The translations under genes and the position numbers were made by a program. DNA of 64,000 nt from Lineus longissimus. Taxonomy: Eukaryota > Nemertea > Pilidiophora > Heteronemertea > Lineidae. The notes beneath the pieces are model-generated. The model did not search any database, was not told where the DNA came from, and saw nothing but the letters and a program-made list of their open reading frames with translations. The stretch is taken from NCBI RefSeq assembly GCF_910592395.1, contig NC_088321.1, positions 7,752,001 through 7,816,000 on the forward strand. Direction: 5' to 3'. This document shows, piece after piece, positions 21,447 to 32,281 of this stretch. The first letter of the stretch is position 1. Each line of letters opens with the position of its first letter.

Positions 21447-23242
21447 TAATGTGTGACTCTAACTGAAAAGACAGTACATTCCTCTGACATTGGCGGATGG
21501 TATTTTGGAGAACTTTGTTTTCCACCTGGAGGATCTATCTTAACTGAGAATACTTGGCCTGCAAGGTCACATACAATTTACCAACTGTATGACGAGTTTG
21601 GGTCTTAACCCTTTAGCTCCTGCGGGTCTACAAATTTTTTTCCAGCATCTCCCTGAAGATTTCCAGGTATTCCTATAGTGTATAGACTTTTGGCAAAAGA
21701 GATACAAAATGTTGAAAATGAAGTACTACCAGTTATTTTGAAGCTAACAATCATACCTACAATATGATATCATTAATTTTTCATTTTAACCCCCTGGTAT
21801 CGACAGGATTAACCCTCTCAGGAATTTAGTGAAAATTCATAAAAAGGCCCTGTAGTAAACAACAGAATCATAAGAAGTTCCTACCTAATCAAAAAAATCC
21901 ATAAAGAAACCCAAATGTACGATAATCCAACCTAATATCGATCGAAAAACACAACCCGGCATACTCCTGTACATGAATACATGAATGGTTTGATATGAAG
22001 TTATGGTTTGACCATGTCACATTTGTTGGTCAAGTTGGACCATGAGAATTGCGAAATTAAAACACCTACAAAAATTTCCAGGGTGTGGTTTTATTTGCTG
22101 AATTGACATGTAGACGATGGATATCTTTTTACCGGTGAATACTAGTTGTATGTTGTTATTATCAATATGTCTGGCCTTCCTAGTTGGTCACAAGTTGTCA
22201 TATTGACTTGTCTAGTTCGAAGTGTTCTGTTCAATAAAAACACTTGAATTCACTTGAGTCATATGTTGTGTTTTCCTTTAAATTTTATTACACAGTGGCG
22301 AGTATTGATACTTTCAATTATAGCCTACAGTGGAAACCAACACAGACCAGAGCTACAAGGAGAATGGCATGCCAAATCAAAGAAGGGAATCTTTCTGTGT
22401 TCGCTTGCTACCACACTGTGACCAAAAACCGGAAATTACAACAGCTTTTTTAGGTGACGAGGTGCATTTTGGAGGACAATCGGGACAATGTTGAGACTAG
22501 TCCACGGTCTGTCTGGCTTTGGAAGAAGTCTTCTATTTCCGATACATTGTACCAATTATTTGGGAAATTACACTGTAAATTTTGTCTAGTCTCAGCTTGT
22601 GGAAAATTTTACAGAAGAGGGTGTGTCTGTAGGAGAAAAGCCTAGATGTGCACAAGTGATGCGTCTACACAAGTGGATTTTAGTGGAAACACCCTCAACT
22701 GACACTTTCACATTGGCACCTGCTCATGTGAAATATTTTGACAGCAATGAGCAAAAAAGCTGTTAAAATGTAGTGAAGTCCGAGTTGCTTTGAATATGGA
22801 GAGCGCTAGACCAATCACAAACATGGACTGTAGACAGTGGCAGGCAGTATTCAGCACTGTTTGATTTTGGTTCTTTCCTTGCACCAGGAGTCTAAACAGA
22901 CCTTAAATGTACACACAGGTATCCTTTTCCTGACAAGGAAATTATTTCATGTTGTGACGTTCTCCCATGAACTGTTGAGCCAACTATTTCGAAGTTGTGC
23001 ACTAAAAGCTCTTTTCTCCACTGACAGTTGCCTCATGTACAGCAATGCATACATAAAACTGTAATCAATGTTGACAGAGACCATGACAAAAATATCACGA
23101 AGTAATCATTGAAAAATAAATCTTGCTTTATCTACAGAAAACAACATTACATGTACATGTCACAAATGATTTTGAAAAGCGATTTTGTGTAGTAACATTG
23201 TCGCATAATTAAACAACTCATCATGTCTGCATGTATACTGGC
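21447..23242. other. No recognised gene; polyA signal inside
   Basis: Several short open frames of up to about 75 codons occur, but none has a domain I recognise. The only feature noted is the AATAAA at 22233. Confidence 0.5.
22233..22238 (+). promoter_or_regulatory. Candidate polyadenylation signal
   Basis: AATAAA in TTCAATAAAAACACTTG, on the coding strand of the kinase-like gene about 790 bp after its stop. A match by sequence only. Confidence 0.35.
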
Positions 23243-23418
23243 TTATTTGGCACTTGAAGAAGTCCGATGATCTCTCAGCATGGCTTGTGAGTGTTCACTC
23301 GTGAGGTGGCGGAGTGGTTCCCATGTATCATCTTGTGGACCCTCATAGCCAACCCACTTCACTCGATATTCGAGAACACCCTTACTTTTTCGGTGCTTGT
23401 AGATCTTCTCGACTATAC
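23243..23418 (-). CDS. Chromodomain exon (last exon)
   Basis: Reading minus, an acceptor (ATATATTTCAG) is followed by IVEKIYKHRKSKGVLEYRVK then WVGYEGPQDDTWEPLRHL, ending HRTSSSAK and TAA. This is a near-complete chromodomain: the aromatic cage positions Y (in EYRVKWVGY) and W (in DDTWEP) are present. The exon needs a donor ending in phase 1 upstream. Neither the THAP exon (24577) nor the last traced exon of the 34-37 kb gene (phase 2) supplies it directly, so the parent gene is unknown. Chromodomains bind methylated histone tails or occur at the end of retroelement integrases; nothing integrase-like is nearby. Confidence 0.65.
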
Positions 23419-23719
23419 CTGAAATATATTTGGAAAAAGTTGTTGAGAGATACCAGAACAAAAATTACATTCATTGACATTTAAAGGCCATATATCAAGG
23501 TTTGAAAACATGCTTGATACTCATGAAATATGTTGAGGGTTAAAAAAACAAGATCCCAGACATTAAACAAATTCTAATAATAAAGTCATTATTTAGTTAT
23601 TTCAATTTTCAATTTTAAACTATTTGAATTTCCCACCACACACAACTTTAGATTAGTTCCACATGTGGCCGCTAGGGATTTTTTGATGACGTAGATCAGG
23701 CCAGTCAGAACAAAGCAAG

Positions 23720-23872
23720 ATGGCTTCCGCATACAGTTCAGAGAGTGAGAGCAGTGAATTTGAGGATGTTTTGGTCGATACAGAAGGATATTTAAACGTT
23801 GAGCCGTACATGTTCGAGCCATTAATATCACTAGATCATAATGAGAGTGATCATTCGGACGAAAGTGATTAG
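23720..23872 (+). CDS. Acidic ORF resembling N-terminus of P2X7-ballast-like proteins
   Basis: A 50-codon frame, MASAYSSESESSEFEDVLVD then TEGYLNVEPYMFEPLIS and an acidic Ser/Asp tail to TAG. The (V/I)-x-P-Y-x-F-E-P motif after an acidic Ser/Glu N-terminus is common at the start of invertebrate and fish proteins with a P2X7 intracellular-domain-like Cys cluster. The Cys cluster itself is not seen downstream, so this is either the first exon read into an intron or a truncated copy. The ATG has a purine-rich context (CAAAGCAAGATGG). Confidence 0.4.
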   Translation: MASAYSSESESSEFEDVLVDTEGYLNVEPYMFEPLISLDHNESDHSDESD

Positions 23873-24247
23873 AATTTGTGGTTAATCAATTTGCATGGCA
23901 GACCTGCCGATATAGCAAAGAAGACATTGATAGACGGTTGCAGATGCATAACATAAAACATGTATGATTTTTGAACAGACTAATGTTGCACAATATTGTT
24001 TCGCCTCGTCTGTGTTGTATCGCCAGTTATGTCATGACGCTGAACTACTATTGAAAAGTGACGGTATTATGCACAATCATCTTGACGTGACGATATAATG
24101 CCGTGCAACGTTAGATGGGCCTAGATGTCAGATGACAATAATCTGTCATTGACAGTGGCTGTCACTGACACTGACCTGTGTCGCTGTCACCTTGCTATGG
24201 CTGGAACACAAGAAGACACTATGCGGTATCACAGGCCCCAATAGGGC

Positions 24248-24577
24248 CTACACATTATGTATAACAACCACCTCAGCAGCCTCGGGCATTAAATGCAATT
24301 GACATGGTTGGAACAGCTGTTTTAACAAGTGGCATTTGATATTCAGTTGGATGCAGATATCCGGCTTCATGTGATAATCCGTATCGATAAAGTGATCACT
24401 GCAAAGTTTGGCCGAAGGCCCAGGCTTCCAACACTCCAAACGTTTGCACTTCCGAATCCACAGCTTCCTCCTCTCTCGTTCAACTGGCTTTGGAAATTCA
24501 TGAAAATGGGTCCCATCCGTCATTCGATTGTTCTTTGTGCTAGCCTTGACACAATTCGGAGTCACACAATACACCAT
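24248..24577 (-). CDS. THAP zinc-finger protein, possibly truncated
   Basis: From ATG 24577 the minus strand encodes MVYCVTPNC, then GTHFHEFPKPVERERRKLWI and AKLCSDHFIDTDYH. The C2CH ligands (C-x4-C and C-x2-H) and the F-x-F-P-type and K-x-W positions are those of a THAP DNA-binding domain. The usual end of the domain (L-K-x-x-A-V-P-T) is present but in another frame (L-V-K-T-A-V-P-T around 24305-24335), so the domain is broken near residue 83 and the rest of the 109-codon frame is probably not native. It could be a damaged gene or a transposon-derived THAP. The BEL 3' LTR begins 75 bp upstream of the start codon. Confidence 0.65.
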   Translation of the reverse strand: MVYCVTPNCVKASTKNNRMTDGTHFHEFPKPVERERRKLWIRKCKRLECWKPGPSAKLCSDHFIDTDYHMKPDICIQLNIKCHLLKQLFQPCQLHLMPEAAEVVVIHNV

Positions 24578-24651
24578 AGTGAATGAAACACATTACTTCC
24601 AGGTGTGCATAATTAATTAAGGCCCTCCTGCTTTTATGATTGCATGACATG

Positions 24652-24911
24652 TTTCGGGGACCACGGAACCAGCCCGAAATTGGCGAAACTTGCCGGCTAA
24701 ATAACGGAAAGAAACCCTCGTGTTTCTATTTTTTTTTTCTATTTTACAAATCTAACTCTTTTATTAGCACCTTTAAAATGTAAAAACAATAGGAGAGCTC
24801 CAACAAGTTTAGTGGCGGGAAAGACAAAAAGGGGTTTTGGTTACAAACTACAATCACAGATGGCGACACAGCATTAGGCCTAAGATTAAACTAAGAGGTC
24901 AATCTCCAACA
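24652..24911 (-). repeat. BEL/Pao 3' LTR
   Basis: Identical over 260 bp to the 5' LTR at 32022-32281 by base-by-base reading. It begins 75 bp upstream of the THAP start codon, in the same orientation as the THAP gene, so an LTR promoter could in principle drive that gene. Confidence 0.95.
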
Positions 24912-24922
24912 TTCTCCCCACC
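24912..24922 (-). other. Polypurine tract
   Basis: On the minus strand GGTGGGGAGAA directly abuts the 3' LTR start (TGTTGG), the expected site for plus-strand priming. Confidence 0.75.
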
Positions 24923-26254
24923 TTGGAGGGATCCAATATCACTCCAATTTAACCTAGAGGGAAAATATTATACTATACATGAAAATCATACTTTCCAAGT
25001 GAGAGTTCAATGTAAGCATTACTCAAGAGCAACAAATAACCAACGTCAGAATTAGACAAACGCACTAAGGCACCAAAAACCAACAGCTCAAGACTAATCA
25101 ATAAATCATGCCTACATTAAAGTCTACACCCAGAGCTACTATTATTAGACTGAAAGAAAAGGTTCAAAGGGGTCTAGTTTTAACCAGCTTCACAGTAAGG
25201 AACAAAGTTGCTTCTCTATTATACATAGCTATCTGAGAGAAATCCAAAATACCAGCGGTGCTTAAAACAAGAAATCATAAACACTAAAGATTTTAACTTT
25301 ACCATACATACATGTAAAAGTGGTATGATTACAACCAACAGTCAACAAATCCTACAACTCAAATTACACAAGTATGAAACATACTACAACCCAATAGTCA
25401 CAGGCTTACTGTTGCTAATTAGTAGTCAACTTAGACACACATCCAATTCAGAAATTAACCCTAGTTTACCTAAACATTCATCTCTGCATACAAATTACTG
25501 TAAACTCCAACAGGTCATGTCTGTCCACTTAGCAAATATTGACAATACTCAAACATGGCAACCTTAATTTAGCACAAATCTTACCAGCTGCCCTTGAACA
25601 CAATGTAGGGGTAAAGAGACCTTAGCAGCTAACACACTCTTCTACTCCCAATGAGCATACAACTTCTCCCAGTCAGACAAATTACCTAGAAGCAGATACA
25701 CTCACAAATATCCGGGTACTTACAAATGTTACACACAGTGTCCCTTATCAAACACGTCTCTACATGTATGTCACATTCTAATTTCCTCAGCAAATACAAA
25801 TCTAGGAACATCCAAATTGGGTGCACAACTGGTACACGGTTTACCTTACAGTATCAAACATTTCAAATCACAATCAGAAGAAATCTTGCTCAAATGGCGC
25901 TTCTGAGTAAAACACTGTACACAATACAAAATTACACCTCAATATCACTGATTCTGTGTTGTACATGTAACACATACAGGCGAAACATACTAATAATCAT
26001 GCAGTTATCATGGAATACACAAATATTCTTCACATTCACCAATAGAAACTGTCTCTGATTGTACCTATACCCAATATTGTGGCAAATTCAGCACATCCTA
26101 CTAAAATCCTACAATTACTGGTAGAAGAAAGTGTATCAGACAGATAACCAATGCAGACAAATTCAAGTTCAACAGCAAGAGTACGGAATTTACAGAAAGT
26201 CACCTTTAGAAACTCAACGCACCTCAAGACAGATAGTTACACTATACCATATCT
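24923..26254 (-). other. Non-coding 3' region of the BEL element
   Basis: About 1.3 kb between the Gag-Pol stop and the polypurine tract. No frame of note and no envelope-like gene. Unusually long for the family, AT-rich. Confidence 0.7.
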
Positions 26255-29200
26255 TCACAGATCCAATCTATCCCGTGGTCTAACGACCCGGCCAGTTCTA
26301 GTAGTCTTCGCTACAGCAACGCTATCATCAGATTCACAACTAGGCCTAGAGGGGGTCTCTGTGCTTGTCTCAACGACAGAGACTGCCTCAGTGTCAACAT
26401 CAGTATCAAGATTTCCTCTCAAGTCAGCGACAAGGTCCTGACTGAAGGATTCATTCAAATCAACATTATTGGTTTCAGAAGCATCAGAATCTTGGTTAGG
26501 CAGGGGTGCACTGATTTCAAGGTCATGTAATCTCTGAACAGATCTAGTGAGAAACCCAGTGGCAGTCTTCAGGCGAACACTTCTCACAATGCCATCCCTA
26601 CCAGGAAAGGTCTCAGTGACCACAGCTAGGGGCCAAGACATCCGAGGGACATGATCCTCTCTGATCAACACTACTGATCCAACCTTCACATTGCAAGAAG
26701 CCTGAAATTTCTTAGACACAGGGGGAAGGTTTCTCAAATAGTCATCGCTCCACACCTTCCAGAAATCATCCAGCCTAGCTTGACGGACTGCTTCTCGAGC
26801 ACCCAAATCCTTCGCGAGCACAACCTCAGGATTATTGAGAGAATCCTTCGCAATCTCAACTTGAAATCCAGCGGGCCTACCAATGAGGAAGTGTGAAGGT
26901 GTCAAGGGGTTTGGGGAATCCAAACTGTCACCAACGAAGGTCAAAGGTCGCGAGTTGACATTTGCCTCTACCTCATGCAACGTAGTCTCAAGCTCTGATC
27001 GAGTCAGTGATTTCTTACCCAGCGATTTCCTCAGAGGCCGCTTCACTGAACCCACAAGCCGCTCCCAGAACCCTCCCCACCATGGGGACCTTGGGGCGAG
27101 GAAATTCCACTTTGGACTATGGGGACCAAAATACTGCGGCAACAAAGTATCTGCCCCAGTGAACGTGGCTGCATTATCAGAATGGAACTCAGAGGGGAGA
27201 CCCCTCCGAGCAGCAAACCTCCGAATCGCCAGGATACAATCAGGTAGGTTCAATGAGTCTGTGAGCTCAAGGTGGACAGCCCGGACCACCGCGCAAGTGA
27301 ACAACAGGATATAGAATTTCTTCTTGGGAAAATCTATACAAAACAATGGGCCACCATGGTCAAGGCCAGTGACCGCGAAGCAAGGAGCATCCTTTACTCG
27401 AAATCCGGGGAGGGGGGCCATGACTTGATTACATGCCCTCGCCTCAACTATTCTGCATGGAACACATTCCTTACAGACATGTTTGGCCAACTGTCTCAGG
27501 CCTACTATCCAGTAGTTGGACCTCAAGGCAGTCAGTAGAGTGGTGACTCCAGCATGTTTCATGAGGAAATGCTGAAATCTGACCAGCAAGTAGGACACTC
27601 GTCCCTTGGGCAGAATGATTGGGTGTTTACTATCATAACTGAGCTCAGAAAACTGGAGACGTCCCTTCATTCTCAACAATCCAGTCTTATCCAAGAAGGG
27701 GTCCAACTCCTTGTGAGCAGAATCCCTTGGGAGGGGTTTACCCTTTCTCAGAGCTTCTATCTCACGGTGATAAGAAGCATCCTGCATCAACCTGAACAAC
27801 TGAACCTGGGCCTTCGACCTCTCATCCTGAGACAGCTGTCCTAGCCTTCTATCACAAGCAGCAGACCGTAGGTTGTGACAGAACCTCATCACTAAAGCCA
27901 CAAGCCGAATTGTCCTTGGATAGGACTTCAAGTTGTTCAAGTCAAACAACTGAGAGATTGCCGGTTCCTGTTTCACAACTTCACCACCAACAGGCACTAG
28001 AAGACTTGAGACCGATTCATCACAATTCTCCAATTCCGAATCTTCCTCAATCAAGTCAACCGAGTCTGAAGACGACGCCAACCACACAGGACCATGCAAC
28101 CACGACTCAGAAGTGATCAATTTCTTGGCTGATAACCCTCGCGTAACCAGGTCTGATGGGTTTTCAGGACCTGGACAATGTGACCAGTGAGAGGGCGAGG
28201 TGAGCTGTTGAATCTCACCAACCCTGTTCGCTACAAAACTTTTCCATCGACAGGGGTCTCCCTTGATCCAAGCTAGAGCAACCTGAGAATCTGAATAACA
28301 GTGATACGTCGTATCTTCTGGCAACTTCAGGGCTGAGCGAGTGAACACAAGAATTCGAGCACACAACAGGCTGGCTATGAGTTCCAATCGGGGCAAGGAC
28401 ACAGGCTTGACAGGGGCAACCCTGGCCCTGGCAAACACCAGCGATACTTCATAAGTACCATCAGACTTGGGAATCCTAAGGTACACACAAGCTCCATATC
28501 CAAGGGTCGAAGAATCTCCAAATGCATGCAGCTCCAGACCCACAATGCCCTTCCAAGGCCCACCTGATGTGTAACATCTGGGAATTTTCCACTGTTTGAT
28601 GACACTAATGCCATCCAACCATGAGATGAAACGCAGCTTCAACTCAGGGGGCAACTCTTCATCCCAACCCAACCCAAGGCGCCAGATTTCTTGGAAAAGA
28701 ATCTTTGCCATCATGATGAAAGGGCTAAGAAGCCCCAGGGGGTCGAAGAGTCGAGCAGTGAAACTCAACACAACACGCTTTGTACAACTGAGTTCTGCGG
28801 AGGGAGGAAGGGGAATGCCCTCAAACACAAAGCAATCCTCACGGGAAAGCCAACTCATACCCAGTACCTTTACAGACTCACTGTCCACATGCTTTGAACC
28901 AAAGTCGCTCCGAAACTTGTCCACCAACACCTTGTTGTTGGACGTGCACTTAGCAAAGGTCAACTCTGCTTCACCCATCACCTCTTGTGCCTCATCGAAT
29001 ACCTCACACCCTCTGGTAGCCTCATCGCAACCTGAAAGGAAATCATCCATATAAAAATTATCCTTCAACTCCTGTACAACTTCAGAGGGGGGATAACTAT
29101 CCAAGTGATGTCTTATCGTCGCATTCAGGAGGAATGGGCTTGCTTTGTTCCCAAAGGGGACCCTGACAAACTTCATGACTCGTACCCTACCACCATCATC

Positions 29201-31957
29201 CCATAGGAAACGATGTACATCTTGATCTTCGGGTCGGACTCCTATCTGTAGGAAAGCTTTCGTCACATCTGCTGTGATCGCTACAGGCCATCGCCGGAAG
29301 CGAATCAGGATATCTACCAGACTAGCAAGCAATGAGGGTCCAGTCTCCAAACAGTCGTTCAAGGACACCCCATTATAACCTGATGCCGAGGCATCAAACA
29401 CCGGCCTAACCTTGGTAGTCAGGCTGTCTTCACGGACGACTGGCCGATGAGGCAGATAGAATGTGGGGTTGGGATTTTCCATCTCATGAGCCAGCACCTC
29501 CACTATGAAACCACTAGATTCATACTCACGGAATACTTGGTCATACCTTTGCTTCAGCTCAGGGTCTCCATCAAATCGCCGGTTCAGCTGCTTCAACCTT
29601 TTCCAAGCCATTGCCTCGTTGTTCAGCAGTCTGCCCTTGGCTGTTTCCGATTTCCAAGGCAGCGCCACCTGGTATCGGCTCCCATTCTTCTGGACGTTCT
29701 CTGAAAAATGCTTCAAAACAGGATCAATTTTGGGGTTCAAAGTTTCCTGTTCAGTGAGAGAGATCCCAACGGACTCCAAGTCCCAGAATCTACGCAGATC
29801 AGAGTCACCGACATTCCCCAAGCACATCAACTGAGGGGAGACTGAACAAGCACCTGATTGAACAGACTGAACTCCACCACCTGAATCTGACCACGAACCT
29901 GATAAGACCCATCCAAAACACGACTCCTGAGCAACCAGCCCACCAACCTGTCTGAACCTCTGTGGCTTCATGAGTTTCCAATAAAGATCTAAACCGACGA
30001 GGATATCCACTGTAATCTCTCTGTTCTCTGAGACTGAGTCAGCCAACTGGATGTCAGAGCCGAGAATGTTCAGCAGTTCGCACGGGACCAAGGGCCTCAC
30101 CAATGGGTTACAAATGACTGGTACCTCGGCGACATTTAGAGAAATGTTCTCACCTGAACCTGTGTGGCTGCCACTCAAATGCACATTGTATATATTACAC
30201 TGGCGTTCCACACTAGGAGTGTTGCACCCAAAGGCTGCATAAGAAATGGGTTCTGTGCCAACCCACTCCGGTTTCACTCTCTTTACCATTGATGAGGTGA
30301 TGTATGACCTGTCTGACCCACTGTCAAACATCAATGTTGCCTCAGTGCAGCCCTGCCTGCCCACTATCTTTACCTTGGCTGTCTGTAGCACAGTGTTCAC
30401 CCTACTACCTGAATTAACACTGCTACCTGCTGAAATAGAATGCATATTAGCTTTCATCGTACCAGTATCCTGACCCTTAGACTTCTCAGGTGTCTTGACC
30501 CCAGTATCACTACTACTAGATTTACCTGTCCCCTTACTATCACCACTCTGGGTTTTGCTAACAGAGGGTGAACCACTTTGCCTAGCCTTGTTCACTTTAC
30601 CACTACCACCACCACCATTGCACAAAATGGCATGGTGTCGACCCTTACACTTTGAACATTGTGCAATACAACCCTTGGCAAAGTGTGACTTACCCAAGCA
30701 CCTGAAACACAACTTACATGACTGCACCTTCGAATGTCTCTCTGAAACTGGGAGGTTTAACAATCCCCAGCATTTCTCAGTCTGGTGGGTTTTCCCACAT
30801 ACACCACATGAATTACCACCAGAATGTGAGGCTACACTAGGTGACTGCAAGGCGGATGCAGTCGCCACACGTTGCTTGTCCTCAGCCATGTCAGCTGTTG
30901 CATCAATCCCATGTCCCTGGGTACCAACATTGTCAGTCTTGGTCAAAACCTTAAAGGTTTCCGATCTCTCTCGTCGATTTATCTCCCTCTTCATGAAGTC
31001 TAGTAGGAACTCCAAATCCGCTTCCCTTCCGTCACTCTCCCGTGCCCACTCCATACGTATGTCATTAGGCAAGCGTGACAGAATCAGGGGGGTCAGTAGG
31101 AAACCATATTCCGATCCCTCTATACCGAGGGCTTGGAGGCTGCGAATGTGTAGCAATAGTTCGTCCTGCAACCGCCAAAGTGCTGAAACTCGATTTCCAA
31201 CCATCTTTCCACCCTGTCCGTGTCCAGGCATAGACGCATTTAACAAAGCCTGAACATGTGTGAAAATAATCCTTTCACGTCTTCCATACCGATCCGTTAG
31301 CAACTTGCTTGCGATGTGATAGTTCTCCTCCGTCACTGGGAGACCCTTTATCACACACTTAGCCTCACCTTCGAGCAGCGAAGAGAGGTACGAGAACTTG
31401 CTTATCTCCGGTATACTCTCGTTTTCATCGACAAGTGCGGTGAATTGGTCCCAGAATGACTGCCATTCCGTTATCACCCCTGAAAAGGTTGGCAGTTCCA
31501 ACTTGGGAAGGCGTACCCTTCCCATCGACGCCATGGAGCTGTTCGAGGCACAACTTGCCCCGTCATCGAAATCGTCATTACTGTCTTTCGATTTTGGACC
31601 CTTTGACATACGGGTCACAATCTCTTCCAACATAATCTGTGCCTCGTGCCTAGACTGCTTTGCCTCAGATATGAAAGCAAAGGCCTGATCAATGTCTTGC
31701 TCTTGTGCAAGCTCATCTTCGATTGTCATTTCAACTTCCGATTGGGCCTTCTCAAATGACACCAAATATCGATCGAAGTCATTGATACAGCTTTCTATTG
31801 CCACTTTACTTACGGCATCCTTCCCAAACGGTTGACGTGCATCCTTACATGCACGCTTCAGTGCATTGGATGCACGTGTCACCCAGCCTTTCGCCGCTGA
31901 GCGTGATTTTCGGACCGCATCACGTCCTTCAGGAACTCCGGCCTCGTTCTCCGGCAT
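26255..31957 (-). CDS. BEL/Pao Gag-Pol polyprotein
   Basis: A single uninterrupted frame of 1900 codons from ATG 31957 (MPENEAGVPEG). A longer reading from TTG 31978 is not needed. Order, in residues from this Met: a coiled-coil-like N-terminus; DUF1759-type Gag around 147-320 (VRLPKLELPTFSGVITEW); zinc knuckles around 390-446 (CGVCGKTH, CFRCLGKSHFAKGC, CSKCKGRHHAIL); aspartic protease with DSGS near 545; reverse transcriptase with YMDD near 968; Pao-type RNase H (AFGDSS, YSDSQVALAWIKG) around 1120-1260; integrase HHCC zinc finger near 1465-1505; integrase core with D near 1530 (GLDHGGP), D near 1594 (SDNAATF) and E near 1632 (WERLV); and a C-terminal DUF5641-type domain. All catalytic residues are present. 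It would act in cytoplasmic particles and then in nuclear integration. No frameshift lies between Gag and Pol. Confidence 0.95.
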   Translation of the reverse strand: MPENEAGVPEGRDAVRKSRSAAKGWVTRASNALKRACKDARQPFGKDAVSKVAIESCINDFDRYLVSFEKAQSEVEMTIEDELAQEQDIDQAFAFISEAKQSRHEAQIMLEEIVTRMSKGPKSKDSNDDFDDGASCASNSSMASMGRVRLPKLELPTFSGVITEWQSFWDQFTALVDENESIPEISKFSYLSSLLEGEAKCVIKGLPVTEENYHIASKLLTDRYGRRERIIFTHVQALLNASMPGHGQGGKMVGNRVSALWRLQDELLLHIRSLQALGIEGSEYGFLLTPLILSRLPNDIRMEWARESDGREADLEFLLDFMKREINRRERSETFKVLTKTDNVGTQGHGIDATADMAEDKQRVATASALQSPSVASHSGGNSCGVCGKTHQTEKCWGLLNLPVSERHSKVQSCKLCFRCLGKSHFAKGCIAQCSKCKGRHHAILCNGGGGSGKVNKARQSGSPSVSKTQSGDSKGTGKSSSSDTGVKTPEKSKGQDTGTMKANMHSISAGSSVNSGSRVNTVLQTAKVKIVGRQGCTEATLMFDSGSDRSYITSSMVKRVKPEWVGTEPISYAAFGCNTPSVERQCNIYNVHLSGSHTGSGENISLNVAEVPVICNPLVRPLVPCELLNILGSDIQLADSVSENREITVDILVGLDLYWKLMKPQRFRQVGGLVAQESCFGWVLSGSWSDSGGGVQSVQSGACSVSPQLMCLGNVGDSDLRRFWDLESVGISLTEQETLNPKIDPVLKHFSENVQKNGSRYQVALPWKSETAKGRLLNNEAMAWKRLKQLNRRFDGDPELKQRYDQVFREYESSGFIVEVLAHEMENPNPTFYLPHRPVVREDSLTTKVRPVFDASASGYNGVSLNDCLETGPSLLASLVDILIRFRRWPVAITADVTKAFLQIGVRPEDQDVHRFLWDDGGRVRVMKFVRVPFGNKASPFLLNATIRHHLDSYPPSEVVQELKDNFYMDDFLSGCDEATRGCEVFDEAQEVMGEAELTFAKCTSNNKVLVDKFRSDFGSKHVDSESVKVLGMSWLSREDCFVFEGIPLPPSAELSCTKRVVLSFTARLFDPLGLLSPFIMMAKILFQEIWRLGLGWDEELPPELKLRFISWLDGISVIKQWKIPRCYTSGGPWKGIVGLELHAFGDSSTLGYGACVYLRIPKSDGTYEVSLVFARARVAPVKPVSLPRLELIASLLCARILVFTRSALKLPEDTTYHCYSDSQVALAWIKGDPCRWKSFVANRVGEIQQLTSPSHWSHCPGPENPSDLVTRGLSAKKLITSESWLHGPVWLASSSDSVDLIEEDSELENCDESVSSLLVPVGGEVVKQEPAISQLFDLNNLKSYPRTIRLVALVMRFCHNLRSAACDRRLGQLSQDERSKAQVQLFRLMQDASYHREIEALRKGKPLPRDSAHKELDPFLDKTGLLRMKGRLQFSELSYDSKHPIILPKGRVSYLLVRFQHFLMKHAGVTTLLTALRSNYWIVGLRQLAKHVCKECVPCRIVEARACNQVMAPLPGFRVKDAPCFAVTGLDHGGPLFCIDFPKKKFYILLFTCAVVRAVHLELTDSLNLPDCILAIRRFAARRGLPSEFHSDNAATFTGADTLLPQYFGPHSPKWNFLAPRSPWWGGFWERLVGSVKRPLRKSLGKKSLTRSELETTLHEVEANVNSRPLTFVGDSLDSPNPLTPSHFLIGRPAGFQVEIAKDSLNNPEVVLAKDLGAREAVRQARLDDFWKVWSDDYLRNLPPVSKKFQASCNVKVGSVVLIREDHVPRMSWPLAVVTETFPGRDGIVRSVRLKTATGFLTRSVQRLHDLEISAPLPNQDSDASETNNVDLNESFSQDLVADLRGNLDTDVDTEAVSVVETSTETPSRPSCESDDSVAVAKTTRTGRVVRPRDRLDL

Positions 31958-31998
31958 TTTCGCCAAACAAGTGTTCAAAACCTTCTCAAGTTCTTACT

Positions 31999-32018
31999 CT
32001 CCCGGGTTTACGGCACCA
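31999..32018 (-). other. tRNA primer-binding site
   Basis: Minus strand TGGTGCCGTAAACCCGGG starts three bases after the 5' LTR. The TGG start and C/G-rich body match a primer-binding site complementary to a tRNA 3' end ending CCA. Which tRNA is not determined. Confidence 0.75.
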
Positions 32019-32021
32019 CAA

Positions 32022-32281
32022 TTTCGGGGACCACGGAACCAGCCCGAAATTGGCGAAACTTGCCGGCTAAATAACGGAAAGAAACCCTCGTGTTTCTATT
32101 TTTTTTTTCTATTTTACAAATCTAACTCTTTTATTAGCACCTTTAAAATGTAAAAACAATAGGAGAGCTCCAACAAGTTTAGTGGCGGGAAAGACAAAAA
32201 GGGGTTTTGGTTACAAACTACAATCACAGATGGCGACACAGCATTAGGCCTAAGATTAAACTAAGAGGTCAATCTCCAACA
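32022..32281 (-). repeat. BEL/Pao 5' LTR
   Basis: Identical to the copy at 24652-24911. It should hold the promoter for the Gag-Pol transcript. A run of A/T-rich sequence (TTTTATTAGCACC on +) lies in its middle. Confidence 0.95.

Noticed and set aside
30495-31253. 252-codon plus-strand frame
   Set aside because: Antisense shadow of the BEL Gag-Pol frame.
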